Below are positions 10,670 through 21,241 of a stretch of 64,000 nucleotides of DNA, piece after piece. The notes beneath the pieces were generated by a model. The model worked only from the letters and a program-made list of their open reading frames with translations, did not search any database and was not told the DNA's origin. This stretch comes from Themeda triandra. Its lineage: Eukaryota; Streptophyta; Magnoliopsida; Poales; Poaceae. Both the position numbers and the translations under genes were made by a program. The DNA lies in the NCBI GenBank assembly GCA_018135685.1, contig JAENPR010001190.1, positions 124,001-188,000 of the forward strand. Reading direction: 5' to 3'. Positions within the stretch are counted from its first letter, which is position 1; each line of letters starts with the position of its first letter.

Positions 10670-11239
10670 AGGGCCTCGAGCGTGCGTCCAACAACTGCCC
10701 TAAAAAGTGGAGCACTGAGGCTGGTAGAAGTAAGAACGGCTCGAGAATTCACCACTCATAGTCATAAAGGTAGACTCGACCCTGCTCCTGCAGAGTCGAG
10801 CCTCCCTCGGGGGCTAACAGGGGGTACCCCCTAAAAAAGTCCCTGAAAACCACTTTTTCAAAAAACTCGATGCCATCCCTTTTCCTCCTACGTTTCGAGT
10901 ATGTTTTGCGACTAAGGCTCGAGCCCTTGAGGGGGCGGAAACGATTGAGCCACGGACTCGCCCACGTCCCCGGGCTAAGGCGTCCCTACTCACTATTCCA
11001 CCCCTCGAGGGACTTGGATACGCGTCTAAGTCCTAAGTCAAAGACAGGCTCAGACAAGGTAGGAAATTGGACTGCTCGAGAAATAGAAAAGCTTAATATC
11101 TTTACACACAATAGGAACAAGTGTTTAAAGCCTCTCTGGCCATGAGACTCAACACACAACACTAATGTAATTTGCTTACATGGGCCTTGTTGCCCAGATT
11201 TGGCTCGCAGGCCACGCCATCCCTTGGAGAAGTACGAGC
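10670..11239. other. TAT-A spacer beyond the antisense gene
   Basis: 570 bp between the ATH2 LTR and the stop of the antisense gene. It is CTCGAG-rich and no motif was recognised. In a complete element this lies just after the integrase end of pol. Confidence 0.5.
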
Positions 11240-14200
11240 TCAGGCGGGCATGACCTCATCCTCGAACCTTTCCGCCAACCTTGCGCCAGGTCCCTTAGCG
11301 TCAGCAATCAGCTGGAGGCGCCTTTGCTCCTCGACCTCCGCCGGTGCGTCCTGATCAACGACGAAGCCGTGGGACAGCACCTCCATCGCCTCGAGCATCT
11401 CCGGCCTCTCGACCCGGAAGCCCGAGTAGAAGACCGCCAGTGCCCACTGCACTCCGAAGCGCAGGGCCCCGCAGACTCGCTCCCGCAACTCGACGCCAAA
11501 GCTGGCCACCCGCTCGACGAACGCGCTCCCGGGTTCTGCGTCCGCCAGCTCCACGACTTCACCAAGCCCCCAGCGGATACTGAGGGCATTGATGGCACCC
11601 TGGACCCGGGCGTTGGTGCCCACTTTGGCAGTGAGCAGCCCCTGGAGCGAATGCGCGTCCTCGTGCGCCTGCTTCAGATCTGCTTCGAGGCCTGCAGGGC
11701 GACGATGGTGTGAGCTACGATGAGACAACACTAATGTCTCTGAGGCATTGGGGGAATGATAGTCGTGAGCACTTACTTTGGTTACGGGCGAGGAACCGCT
11801 GCTGGCTGTCAGTTGCACCGTCGAGCTCCTTTTGCTTGGCGTCCAGGGACTTCCGCATCTCCGCCGCCCCCGAGCGCAGGGTCTCGATCTTGCCGACGGA
11901 TTGATTGGCGAGGTCCTTGTCCACCACGGCTCACTGCAGCTCGGCCACTCGGGTCTCGAGGGAACCCGTACACTGCTTCTCTTGATTGACCGAGGCCTTG
12001 GAGGCGCTGTGCCCCCTCCTCGAGTTCCTTGATATGCGCAGCGGTGGCCGCCTTTTCCCTCTCAAGCAACTCGACCTGCTGGCTCTTCTCCTTGAGCTGC
12101 TCGGCAATGTCGACAAGCCCAGCCGTCTCCTCCTGGGCGGCCTTGGTGGCCTGCTCCGCCTGAGCCTTTGCCTCGAGGGCCACCCGGGCCTCCTCCCGGG
12201 CCGGGCCGTCTCCGCTTGAGCCGCTTGCAGGGCTCGAGCGGCCTCCTCCTGGGCCTTGGTGGCGTCGACCTCCACCTTGCGCTTGGCCGCTCGGCTTTGG
12301 CCAGAGCGGCCTCGGCACTCTGCCCCAGCTTGACGAGGCGTTGGGTCTCCTCCTCACCATCATGCGTCGCGTGAAGGTGGCGAGACTTCACGAATGACTG
12401 ATTTCGTATTCCCTGAAAATATTGAACCAGAGTCAGATTCAGTGGCGGCGACAAAAGCAAACCCTAGGTGTGCATCTCGAGGAAGAATTAGAGGACACTT
12501 ACATTGAAGAGGCAGGTGAGATTCTCCTTGATGACACGAAACGCCATACCGAGGGCGTTCTCCATCCAGGCCCGGTACTCTTCGGCCTCCTCCCAGTTCT
12601 TCACCTCCAGCCGGTCGTTCATCTCAACGCCGGGAGCTGAAGGATCTGTAGGGTCCCGGAGCCTGATCGTCTCCTTCCCCCACTCCGGGTAGGAGGCCTT
12701 CATCCGCTCGGCCACGGCGTCGCTCACCGCCTTCACCACGTCACGAGACCCGCCGTACTTGGCCACCCGGTCGGCCAACGTGGCATAGGCGCTTGCCTCC
12801 TTTGGCTGGCTCCACTGGGCCTCAACTCCAATACCCATTGGATAGCTCCTGTCGAGGTTGGGTATGGAGCAGAAGGACCCGAGCGGGGCTCCAAGCGAGC
12901 CCACGGAGCCCATCGAGGGGGGCGGGGTGGCGTATGGCAGTCTCGAGGAAGAGCCGATGACGTCCGCCGCACCCCGCGGCGGTGCCCGGGGGCTTGCGGG
13001 CACGGCGGCGGCGGAGTCTGTTGGGTCCATCGCGGGCCACCGAACCAGTGACTCGAGCTCCCGCGCCCACTGCTGCATGATCTCCCACTGCTCCAACTTG
13101 GGCAGCTGGAAAAACGGCTGCTCGAGCACTGGGTCCTCCTCGTCGGTCCCTCCACGGGCTGCTGCTGCTGCTGCTCCTCTACTTGCTGCTGCCGCTGTTG
13201 CTGCTCCTCCTCCTGCGGCCACTGTGACGGCGGTTCGAGGCCCGCCCGTGACGACACGGCCCCGTCGTAATGACCAGGGCTCGACGCCGGCCCTGTCTCG
13301 ATGGCCGCCGTCTGGCTCGAGACCGCCACTTCGAGCGGTGCCGGCTGGTCGAGCACCGGCTCGTCCGCCTTGTTCTTCTCCTCCTCCGCCTTCCGCTCCG
13401 CCTCGAGCGTATGCAGCCCCTTGGGCCAAGGACCCTTGAGGGTGGGGGCTTTGGGAATGGAGTCATCACTCAACGTGTCCCAGTCCACCTCGTCGAGGGT
13501 GATGGGATGTTCCTCCGTCCCCGCCTTCTTCCCCTCGATGGCTCCCCCGGACGAGGCAGTGGCGGTTGCCTCGGCATCGCTCGCCGCGACGACAGGTGCT
13601 GATGCTGCGACCGAGGGGATGGCCACGGACACCTCCGCTGGGGCTGTGTCTCCTCCCCCTGCGGCCGTCGAGGCACCGGCACCTGCAATCGAAGCAGCTG
13701 CAATCAGCTTCCCTCGAGCTATCGCCTTGTGAGCCTCAACGACCCATTTAGAGGCGTTGGCAGGAAGAAGTACCCCACCTGCATAGGCCGGCGTCCCCGC
13801 TAATCCTACCCCTATCTTCACCTTCTTGGTGGGGGCAAGGTTGAAGGCCATCAGGGACCGCTTCATCCTGAAAGGGCAAGGGGAAGAATTTAAAACACTC
13901 GATGAAATTTAAAAACTAGCAACCAAAATAATACCAACTCGAAGAGCTTACCCCACGGGCACAAGGGACCCTCCTCTGGTTCCGCTCGAGCCACCCGGGG
14001 GCTTTGAGACCTCTTTCTAGGCCACGTCGGGCCCAGATCTCCCAACGACGGTGGGATCCGCCCCTGTGTCCCACCGGGACGGCCTACGCTCCCTCCGTTG
14101 CTCGCTCGGGGGACCCTGGCGCTCCTCTTGGTGGGTGTTCGGGGCGGAGCCCGCCGTGGTCTCCCTCTCCGAGGATCGCCAATCCCCGAGCCTCGAGCTG

Positions 14201-16039
14201 GGGGGCTTCGAGACTCCTGTAGTCCCGCTCGAGCCACCCGGGTTCCTTGAGCTTCCCGGCGGAGCGTTGCGGCCGCTCGGGGGCTTGGCGGTTCCCCCTG
14301 AGCCCGGGTGTGCTCTGGTTCGCTCGCGGTGCTCTCCTCCGGCTCACGGTCCTGGTGCGTCGACGTGCGCTCGGCTGGACGGTCCCTCGAGGAAGCCCGA
14401 TGCTCCCTTGGTCGCTCGATGTCCCGAGAGGACGAGGAGGCGCACGCCTCCCCGCTCTGCTGACCTCGGGTGCGCACACCCTGTGCCAGGGCCATAACCG
14501 GGGCCGGGGGAGCGCGACCGGCGCCATGATGACGATGACGAGGTCTCGTGGCTCGAGCGGTGCGTCGACGCCCCCGGCTGGTCTGCCCGATCACGCTCCT
14601 CCTCCTTACTCGGTAGCTCGACCCGTTGCTCCGAGGTGCCCTCCTGCACGGGACGAGGCGGGGGCATCAGATGCCGGGATCCGACGGCATCGTCGCTGTC
14701 GACATCATCATCATCATCATCTTCCTCATCCTCCTCGGTGGTCGAGGTCACCGAGGGGGAGTCCTCCTCAGACAGCTCTCCCCGATTAAGCTTGCCCATG
14801 CGCACTTGTTTCTGGTAGTGCGCAAGGGCCCTCTTCCCTCTCTCCTCCTTCTCCCTTGCCTTCTCCTCTTGCTTACGCTCGGCGGCAAGGCGTCTCACCT
14901 ATCTGTCGGCGGCGTCCTCCTTCACCGGTGGGATTGACTCCCTGTGGTTGATCGACCCCTGAAAAAGCAGACGCGTGGCGGTTAGAGAGATAGGCCTCGA
15001 AGCCAGGAGCAAGGAACAGGAGAAGAGCCTCGAAAAGACCTACCAGGCCCAAGATGTCCGCATCCTGACGCATGGGGAAGTAATTGATCTCCTCCGTAGA
15101 GAAGGAGTTGTCCTCGACCGCCTGGCGCACGCGCTCGGTGATGATCTCGACGTCGAGGGCCTCGGGTGACATCCGGCTCCTCTCGAGAGCGACAGGGTCG
15201 GCGCCCGCCCTCATCTGGTCCAGCTGGAGCGAGCGCTCCATCAGCAGGAGCACTCGCGAGCTGTGGAATCCCATGATGGCGTGGGCGGCCGACAGAGGGG
15301 TTTGCCCCGCCTTCATGTTGCGGAGCTGTCCCAGCGCGTTGAGGAGGGGCTCGAGGTGTTTCCTCTCGTCCTTGGGCGGGCCGTACATCCAGTTCGCCCC
15401 GACCCGCGTGATGACGCGGTTCGAGAACTCAGGGAACAGCCCCCCTCGTTCCGTAGGTAGAACCACTGGGAGTCCCATCCTGCGTTGTTCGAGCTCAACT
15501 TGACGGGGATCCACTCTTTTCCCCACTTCAGCCCGATCACGCAGGACCCGCCCGCGCGTACCTCCGACCACCCTCTGGAAGCGCGTGGGTGTGGAGGGTC
15601 GCCTTGAAGATCCACAGGAAGAGATCCCACCGTGGCGCCGTGCCAAGGTACCCCTCGCAGACGGCGGCGTACGTGGCGGCGTGGGAGATGGAATTGGGGG
15701 AGAAGTGGTGCAGCTCCACCCCAAAGAAGTGGAGAAGAGCCCTCATGAAATGGCTCGGGCGCGCCTCGAGCCCCGCTGATGGAATTTGACAAAGCTGACG
15801 ACGTAGCCCGACGGCGGGTTGGGCTCCCGGTGGTCGGCGTCGAGCACCATCCACTCCGCCGGCCCCTCCGGTGGATTGGGGAGAAGAAGGCCCCCTTCGA
15901 CGAGCCCCTCGAGCATCGCCGCCGTGACGCCCGACTCCGGCCACGGACCCGCCTCATGCATGACGACGGGCATGGGGGCCGTGGCAACCTTCTTGGCGGC
16001 CTGGGAGCACCTGGAGCCTTGAGAACGCTTGGACACCAT
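11240..16039 (-). pseudogene. Antisense multi-exon gene of TAT-A (gypsy-type antisense ORF)
   Basis: Five exons on the - strand: 16039-15044, 14958-13952, 13867-12503, 12412-11777 and 11691-11240. All four introns are GT-AG and 84-90 bp. Introns 1, 3 and 4 keep the frame across the junction; intron 2 cannot be tested because exon 2 is shifted. Exon 1 starts at ATG (MVSKRSQGS) and holds a conserved plant domain with VELHHFSPNSI, VCEGYLG and WDSQWFYLRNEG, matched in the TAT-B gene. Exon 2 has a long acidic run (EEDDDDDD). Exon 3 is Ala/Gln-rich, and exons 4-5 form a coiled coil ending RLAERFEDEVMPA. Frameshifts occur near 15750, 15600, 15450 and in exons 2 and 4, with a TAG at 14899-14901. Its role is unknown; it probably no longer makes full protein. 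Confidence 0.75.
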
Positions 16040-16271
16040 GGCCGGTGTGGCGGTGGATGCGGTAGCGGTGGCGAAATCCGACGGAGATTTCCTCCCTCAC
16101 ACTCTCTTGCTCTCTCTCTCTCCCTCCTACGCAGGCGGACACAGTAGGAGAGGCAGCGCGTGAGCTATTGGAGATGGCGGTGGTGGAAACAGAGGGCGCT
16201 CGAGCTCCTGGTGGCGGCGAGGTGAGTGAGATGGCAAATGGAAGAGAAGGCAATGGCGGCCCCTCCCTGCG

Positions 16272-16278
16272 TTTTATA
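16272..16278 (-). promoter_or_regulatory. TATA box of the TAT-A antisense gene
   Basis: TATAAAA on the - strand in cttataaaacgc, 239 bp upstream of the ATG at 16039. The same spacing (241 bp) is found for the TAT-B antisense gene, which supports a genuine promoter separate from the LTR. Confidence 0.65.
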
Positions 16279-16599
16279 AGTGCAAGGGCAAAACATGTGG
16301 CGGATCGAACGGCCGCGATGCGTTCATCCAACGGCCATAAGGCAGCCCGCGGATTCACCAACGATAAGGTAAAAACCGCATTAAATGCGGCTACCAACCA
16401 CCTCCTCGATTCCCGCTGCAGGTACACGTGTCGCAAACCGAACACTGAACCGTCACCTGGGTCCGCCATGACCGCGCCGTTCCCGCTCCTCATGGGCCCA
16501 CCACGACCGCGCCACGGTAACTCCTCCTCAAAAGACGCGCCCAACGGGTGGAAGGAGTTACTTCCAGCGTTTCCTCCTACGAGAAGATAAGTGGGACCT

Positions 16600-17502
16600 C
16601 ACCCCACATCAAACTCTCGAGGGAGCGAAGGCTGGCCCTCGAAAGGGTTTCGACAGCCGCCCTCGAGCAGTCCTTCCCAGGGAAGTAAAACGGACTCTGG
16701 TCCACCCCCAAAATCTCAAGGGGGCGAAGGCTAGCCCACGAATAGGGTTCAACAGCTGCCCTTGAGTACCTGAGTCAGGGATGACCCAGGAGGAGCCAAC
16801 ACGAGGCCCAGCTCGAGAACGGACTCTCGAGACCCCCAGGACATATCCAAGGCAAAACCTAGGAATACCCAAGGATCCTTATGACGGGAGGCATCGAGCC
16901 ACCAACTCTCATTGAACGGGATTGGCACCTGGGTAATTTGTATGGTTCTGCTTAATGAGGATGCCTCAGGGCTTCTGTCGACCCCTATCGAATAGGGCAT
17001 GAGTTCTCACTTGGATTTCCCCGTCACTAGCTCACAGAGGACTTCGAGGCTCGTCCAAACGAGGATAGCGCGATGCTCTTCACCCCACAATCCGAACGCA
17101 AGGACCCCGGGAAGGATGCTAAGAGGTAGCAATGCACCAGCCACACGAGGCTCGGGGGCTCGACTACGCACGGCACCCCTCGATGGAAGAGGGTCGAAAA
17201 CACTGGGGAGTTTGACGACTCAAGTCTACCCCTCGATGGGGCACTACGACTCCAGTTAATACCAATCCCCTCGATAAGACACAAATCAAAGCTCCCAGAG
17301 GAGTTCTTAATCACTCCTCTGGGGCCTCGGGGGCTACCCCCGCGGGGGACGCTCGCGCGCCCCCCACGGTGAGATAACATAACAAAACTCCACACCTCGA
17401 GACCAGGTACTTCAACTCCACTTCATGTTAATGAACCCCTCGAAAATCCGCTAAGGACCCCTTGCACGAGTCTTTACACTCATACAAGGGCTCAGGGGCT
17501 AC
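16600..17502 (+). other. TAT-A region between antisense promoter and 3' LTR
   Basis: About 900 bp without a supported gene, rich in CTCGAG/CTCGAA. It ends in gggctcaggggctac (17488-17502), the likely polypurine tract before the LTR. Small open frames here show no family features. Confidence 0.55.
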
Positions 17503-18719
17503 TGTCGGATACCTAGATTAGGGGGTCATTAACCTGGATGATGAGATGAACGGAACCATCATTATCTCCCCTAATCTCTCCTAAAAAGTCCCAATCCCAA
17601 CCCCAGCATGGCCTCAAGGCACACTGGGCCAGCCCACGGACAGGCTCGAGCGGCCCAGTAACACATTCAAGGGAAAGGGCACAGCCCGCCAACTCCTCGA
17701 AAGACTTACGGGATACCCCTCGTACGAATGGGGCCTCGAGACGGATTAATTCAACCTCTTGAAGGAGTTTTGCGGAGAACCCATGTACGGGTGAAGGCCT
17801 CGAACGGGCCAGCACCCCTCGAAAAGGAACCCCCAACACCCGTACAGCAGCATTAAATGAACCCAATCATTCCCCGCCTGACTTCATGGCTACAGTAGCG
17901 GTCATGATGAAACTGAGCACCGATCCCATCATCTTTTACCGCCCATGCCCTGTAAATCAATAGCACTGTGGTGCCATACCGAGCACTGTGCCACGAACGG
18001 CACCCCTCGAGATGCTGCGGTCAAACATCCAGCCCGTGTTTCTCAGACTCGGTTCAATTAACCTAGGGCTCGCCCCCTCGAGGCACCCCCTCGAGACGCA
18101 TCTACTGTAGATTTGGCCCGGATTTTCTGTAGCTCAGTCGTATCACCCCAGGCACCTACCCCTCGAAGCTTATCTCTCGAGACGGGTAATTACCGCCCAG
18201 GTAATGATGGCTACATGAAAACACATATGGTCTGCAGTGATCTGTCTTTCCACCTCGAACGACCAGACGCCGGAGTTCTCGGGGAAGGACGAGCAAGCCG
18301 TTACCGTCCACAATGCTACAGGCTCGAACCGGTCCGAAGCAGGTCTCTACAGTCTTGACGACGTGATCTGTGCCCATTCCTCGACGTCATCCTATGACAG
18401 CCCTAGAGCTACAGTGTAGCCCTGAGCCTCCCCTTCGCCTATAAAAGGGGACGCCAGGGCTTGGTATAGGGCAACGTTCTCAAGCACATCGCACACTCTT
18501 ACACTCAAAAATACTAAGTCCTTACGACTCGCTTGTATTCACCCCTATACAAGCACTTCGGTGCAAAGCAATACAAGTTCACCCCCTCCCGCTGGACGTA
18601 GGGCCTTCTTTGCCCGAACCAGGATAAAAGCTTGTGTCATTTGCATCACCATCTGGATTAGGGAACACGCGCGTATATTTACTAGTTGGCGTTAGGCCCC
18701 CGGGCTTGAAACACCGACA
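17503..18719 (+). repeat. TAT-A 3' LTR
   Basis: Begins TGTCGGATACC and ends CACCGACA; 1217 bp. A strong TATA box (TATAAAA, 18440-18446) in cgcctataaaagggg sets the + orientation, with transcription start expected near 18470. No second copy is in the window, so the LTR call rests on the terminal TG/CA, the inverted TGTCGG/CCGACA ends, the promoter and the polypurine tract. Confidence 0.8.
18440..18446 (+). promoter_or_regulatory. TATA box in TAT-A LTR
   Basis: TATAAAA followed by a G-rich tract, about 280 bp before the LTR end. Typical position of an LTR promoter. Confidence 0.7.
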
Positions 18720-18730
18720 GCCACTATTGC

Positions 18731-18800
18731 CAAATCCGCTTGGCCTAGAGCAATTTAGGGATGGGTGACCGACCGGGAAGTTCTTCCCAGGTGTGCACGA
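18731..18800 (+). ncRNA. 5S-rRNA-like segment (3' half), probably repeat-derived
   Basis: gcttggc..agag..., then ggatgggtgacc (18759-18770), then gggaagt and gtgtgcac follow in the same order and spacing as the 3' half of plant 5S rRNA, including the box C of its internal promoter. The 5' half is missing and many positions differ, so it is not a working 5S gene. A 5S-derived repeat (SINE or Cassandra-like) is the likely source; this was not confirmed. Confidence 0.5.
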
Positions 18801-18831
18801 GAAAATGCACAGAAAAGACTGATATTGGTCT

Positions 18832-19240
18832 GTGAGGGCATTCTATGTCCTAGAAAAGCTACTAGATATAAGCAGGCCTAGCCTCGTAGAGGCAGGACGT
18901 TACATGCATCATGATTTTCTACTCTCAGTTGGGGATGTGGGCCAAGAAAAGGGGCCATCTACTACCAGTGCCAATCATGGGAATGGTAATGCAAAGAATT
19001 TAAACCTGGAGCAAAATATGCACAAGGTAGACCTGTGCCAAAATGAATCTAGGAACTTGAAACAGAGGTTCTTCTCAAATGAAAGATCAATGACTTTGCC
19101 GACGAGAAAGGTGCTGTCCACTTCAGTTTCCCATGACGAGAACATTGAGAATAGTGATATAAAGAAAGATATGCTCAACTTAGATGATATACCTCAAATG
19201 GAACCTAAAGGTTCTTTACAGAGATGTTTGGCAAAGGTAT
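18832..19240 (+). pseudogene. Exon-like fragment of unknown gene, cut at a splice donor
   Basis: An open frame of about 136 codons of ordinary composition (MHHDFLLSVGDVGQEKG, then Asn/Ser/Asp-rich, then LDDIPQMEPKGSLQRCLAKV). It ends at gcaaag followed by gtatg, a good splice donor at 19237. The GAG-C LTR begins at 19242, so whatever followed has been displaced. No ATG is reliable at the left. No family recognised; it may be a captured host exon. Confidence 0.35.
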
Positions 19241-19241
19241 G

Positions 19242-20463
19242 TGTTGACACTCAAATTTGGTTCGGACTCTTATTTTGGCAATATTCATGAAGAGGCTTTC
19301 AGCTGGTTTGTCTGGGCTGTCCATTAGGCCACGTCAAGCTGTCGCAGGCATCGGCAGGAGGCGGAGTACATCTTGTACGTGGAGATCAGGTGCTGTCGTT
19401 CTGGTTTCCGGCGGTCAAAACAAACAGCAATGAGATCCGAGTCCATCTGCGTTAGAAGCAAACTCATATCCATTGCCGAGCAGAAAAGGTTGTTTGATAT
19501 TCATACTTGGCAAGGAACAATACTCGAATCACATGAGTACAAGAGAAAGGCAAGAGAAGCTAGAAGATGAAAGTCATCAGACTTGCATGTTGGGCTATTA
19601 TATACTCATGCACGGCCAATTAGCATATTCAGCTATTTGGACCTGATGAGAAGCCAAGCACATGATGGAGATGAGCTCTGAAGTCTCAGGTGCATCACGT
19701 ATATTATTTGGAGTACATAGGAGAAGGAACGGATCGGAATAGTACTGAGATGCGCGTGCACCTGCATGACGTGGACAAGGTCGTGGCTTAGCCCGACTTG
19801 AAGGCTTCGCACATAATTCACGTGTATGTGTATATAACCGAATAAAAGGAAGTCTTATTCGGTTTTGTTATGCAAGACAAACTCTTATTTACGGAAAGAC
19901 CAGCCGCCTGGTAAATATAACGGTGACGGCCGATTGAGGTAATCCAACTACACAATCGACAAACAAACACAACCAAAACCAATCTACCCTCTACCTTTGC
20001 TCTACTTTCTAGCTCCATGCTGTCCCATGGCTTGATCCAGGCGATCAAGGATGGCGCTCTAGGCTCGTCCGCTGACCTAGGGCAACCGGTGACCTCCTTG
20101 CCCTGACGAGATCCCTCTCAGGCTAGGGCTTCGATGGCTCCTTTGCTAGTTTGCTCGGAAACTAGTCAGCCCTTCGTCCCATAAGTGCATTGGTTACCCT
20201 TTGCCGGTTTGCTCGTAAACCTCGCCACTCTTCACCGCGAAAGGTGTTGGTTACCCTTTGCCGGTTTGCTCGTAAACCTCACCGCTCTTCACCGTGAAAG
20301 GTGCTTGTTATCTTCGGTCGTCGACGAGCTCTACATCGATCTATCGATCTCTAGATCGGTTTACCGGCCACGCTGCATCGTCGCTGCGTTACAGGTCGCC
20401 TAGGGCTACCTCGAGGGCGTCCAAAACCCACGTACGGTGTGTTGATCTAATTTAGCGTCAACA
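19242..20463 (+). repeat. GAG-C 5' LTR
   Basis: TGTTGACAC...GCGTCAACA, 1222 bp, followed 7 bases later by a primer-site-like tract. A 57-bp tandem duplication lies at 20190-20246 and 20247-20303 (ttggttaccctttgccgg...), with a decayed third copy just upstream. No partner LTR is present in the window, since the 3' end of the element is deleted. Confidence 0.75.
20190..20303 (+). repeat. 57-bp tandem repeat, two copies, in the GAG-C LTR
   Basis: Units 20190-20246 and 20247-20303 differ at only a few bases. 20148-20189 is a shortened relative. The open frame across it repeats only because the DNA does. Confidence 0.85.
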
Positions 20464-20470
20464 TATTTTT

Positions 20471-20488
20471 TGGCGACTCCGCTGGGGA
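20471..20488 (+). other. Primer-binding site of GAG-C
   Basis: TGGCGACTCCGCTGGGGA, preceded by a T-run, directly after the LTR. The form TGG...GGGGA is typical of LTR primer sites; the tRNA was not identified. Confidence 0.6.
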
Positions 20489-21241
20489 CGAAGATTACTT
20501 CGGCTCTATAATTTCCAGCCGAATTACTTTGCCCTAGCCATATTCTTAATTGATCTATTATTTTGTTTGGCGGGATTGCCATAGCATCTGGCCACGTGGC
20601 CGATTGCGTTAGTTGCGGACAACCAATCAGGAACCAAGGCCGATTGCGTTTGCCAAAACAGTACGTGTCAAGTTCGTACCAGATCACCAAATCACCGAAG
20701 ACCAATTCGAGTCCAATTCAGAGTTGAGTACGTTGGCCGGAAAGATCGTCTTATATTAATTGCTTGAGCTCCATCGTACGTAGTAGTTGCAAGGCGACAG
20801 TTGCTAAGCAAATTGGCTTACTGTATTCTACATACTATAAGCATATACATCCATAAGTGATCACGTGGAGGACTAGTTCTGCCTTCCTGAAGTGAAGTTT
20901 GCGGAGGAGATCAAAGCGGCTACTCTACGTGAATTGGTATATTTTTGGACTTCAGGAAATTGTGCCATCATCGAGGATTTTTGCTGAATATATATGGAGG
21001 CGTATCAAGATACTACACCTCAATATTATTGCAACATGCCCGAGGTACAACTTGCAAACACATCTGATGATTTTTATAATTTGTTACAAGTGATCTCGAG
21101 GTACAACTTGCAGAAACTTGCAATGAATTTTACAATTATTTTACAAGTGATATAAATTGCCATGTTGATGTTGCTAGCGATGATACTAGATATGTTGCAT
21201 CGGCTAATTCTTCTGGTTATGCATATTATGATAAAGAGTCG

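Larger units (their letters stand above)
10670..18719 (+). mobile_element. TAT-A: 3' part of a Tat-type Ty3/gypsy element
   Basis: A + strand LTR at 17503-18719 and, upstream of it, an intron-containing gene on the opposite strand (11240-16039). A gene antisense to gag-pol and placed between pol and the 3' LTR is a known trait of the Tat lineage. The gag-pol part and 5' LTR are missing; the left edge is the ATH2 LTR. The segment is GC-rich and unusually dense in CTCGAG/CTCGAA, unlike its neighbours. TAT-B has the same arrangement with a different LTR, so these are two separate families. Confidence 0.75.

Noticed and set aside
12858..13866. Long + strand frames opposite the antisense gene of TAT-A
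   Set aside because: Shadow frames caused by high GC; the - strand frame has the splice sites and the homologue.
18731..18800. Functional 5S rRNA gene
   Set aside because: Only the 3' half is present and many positions differ from plant 5S rRNA.
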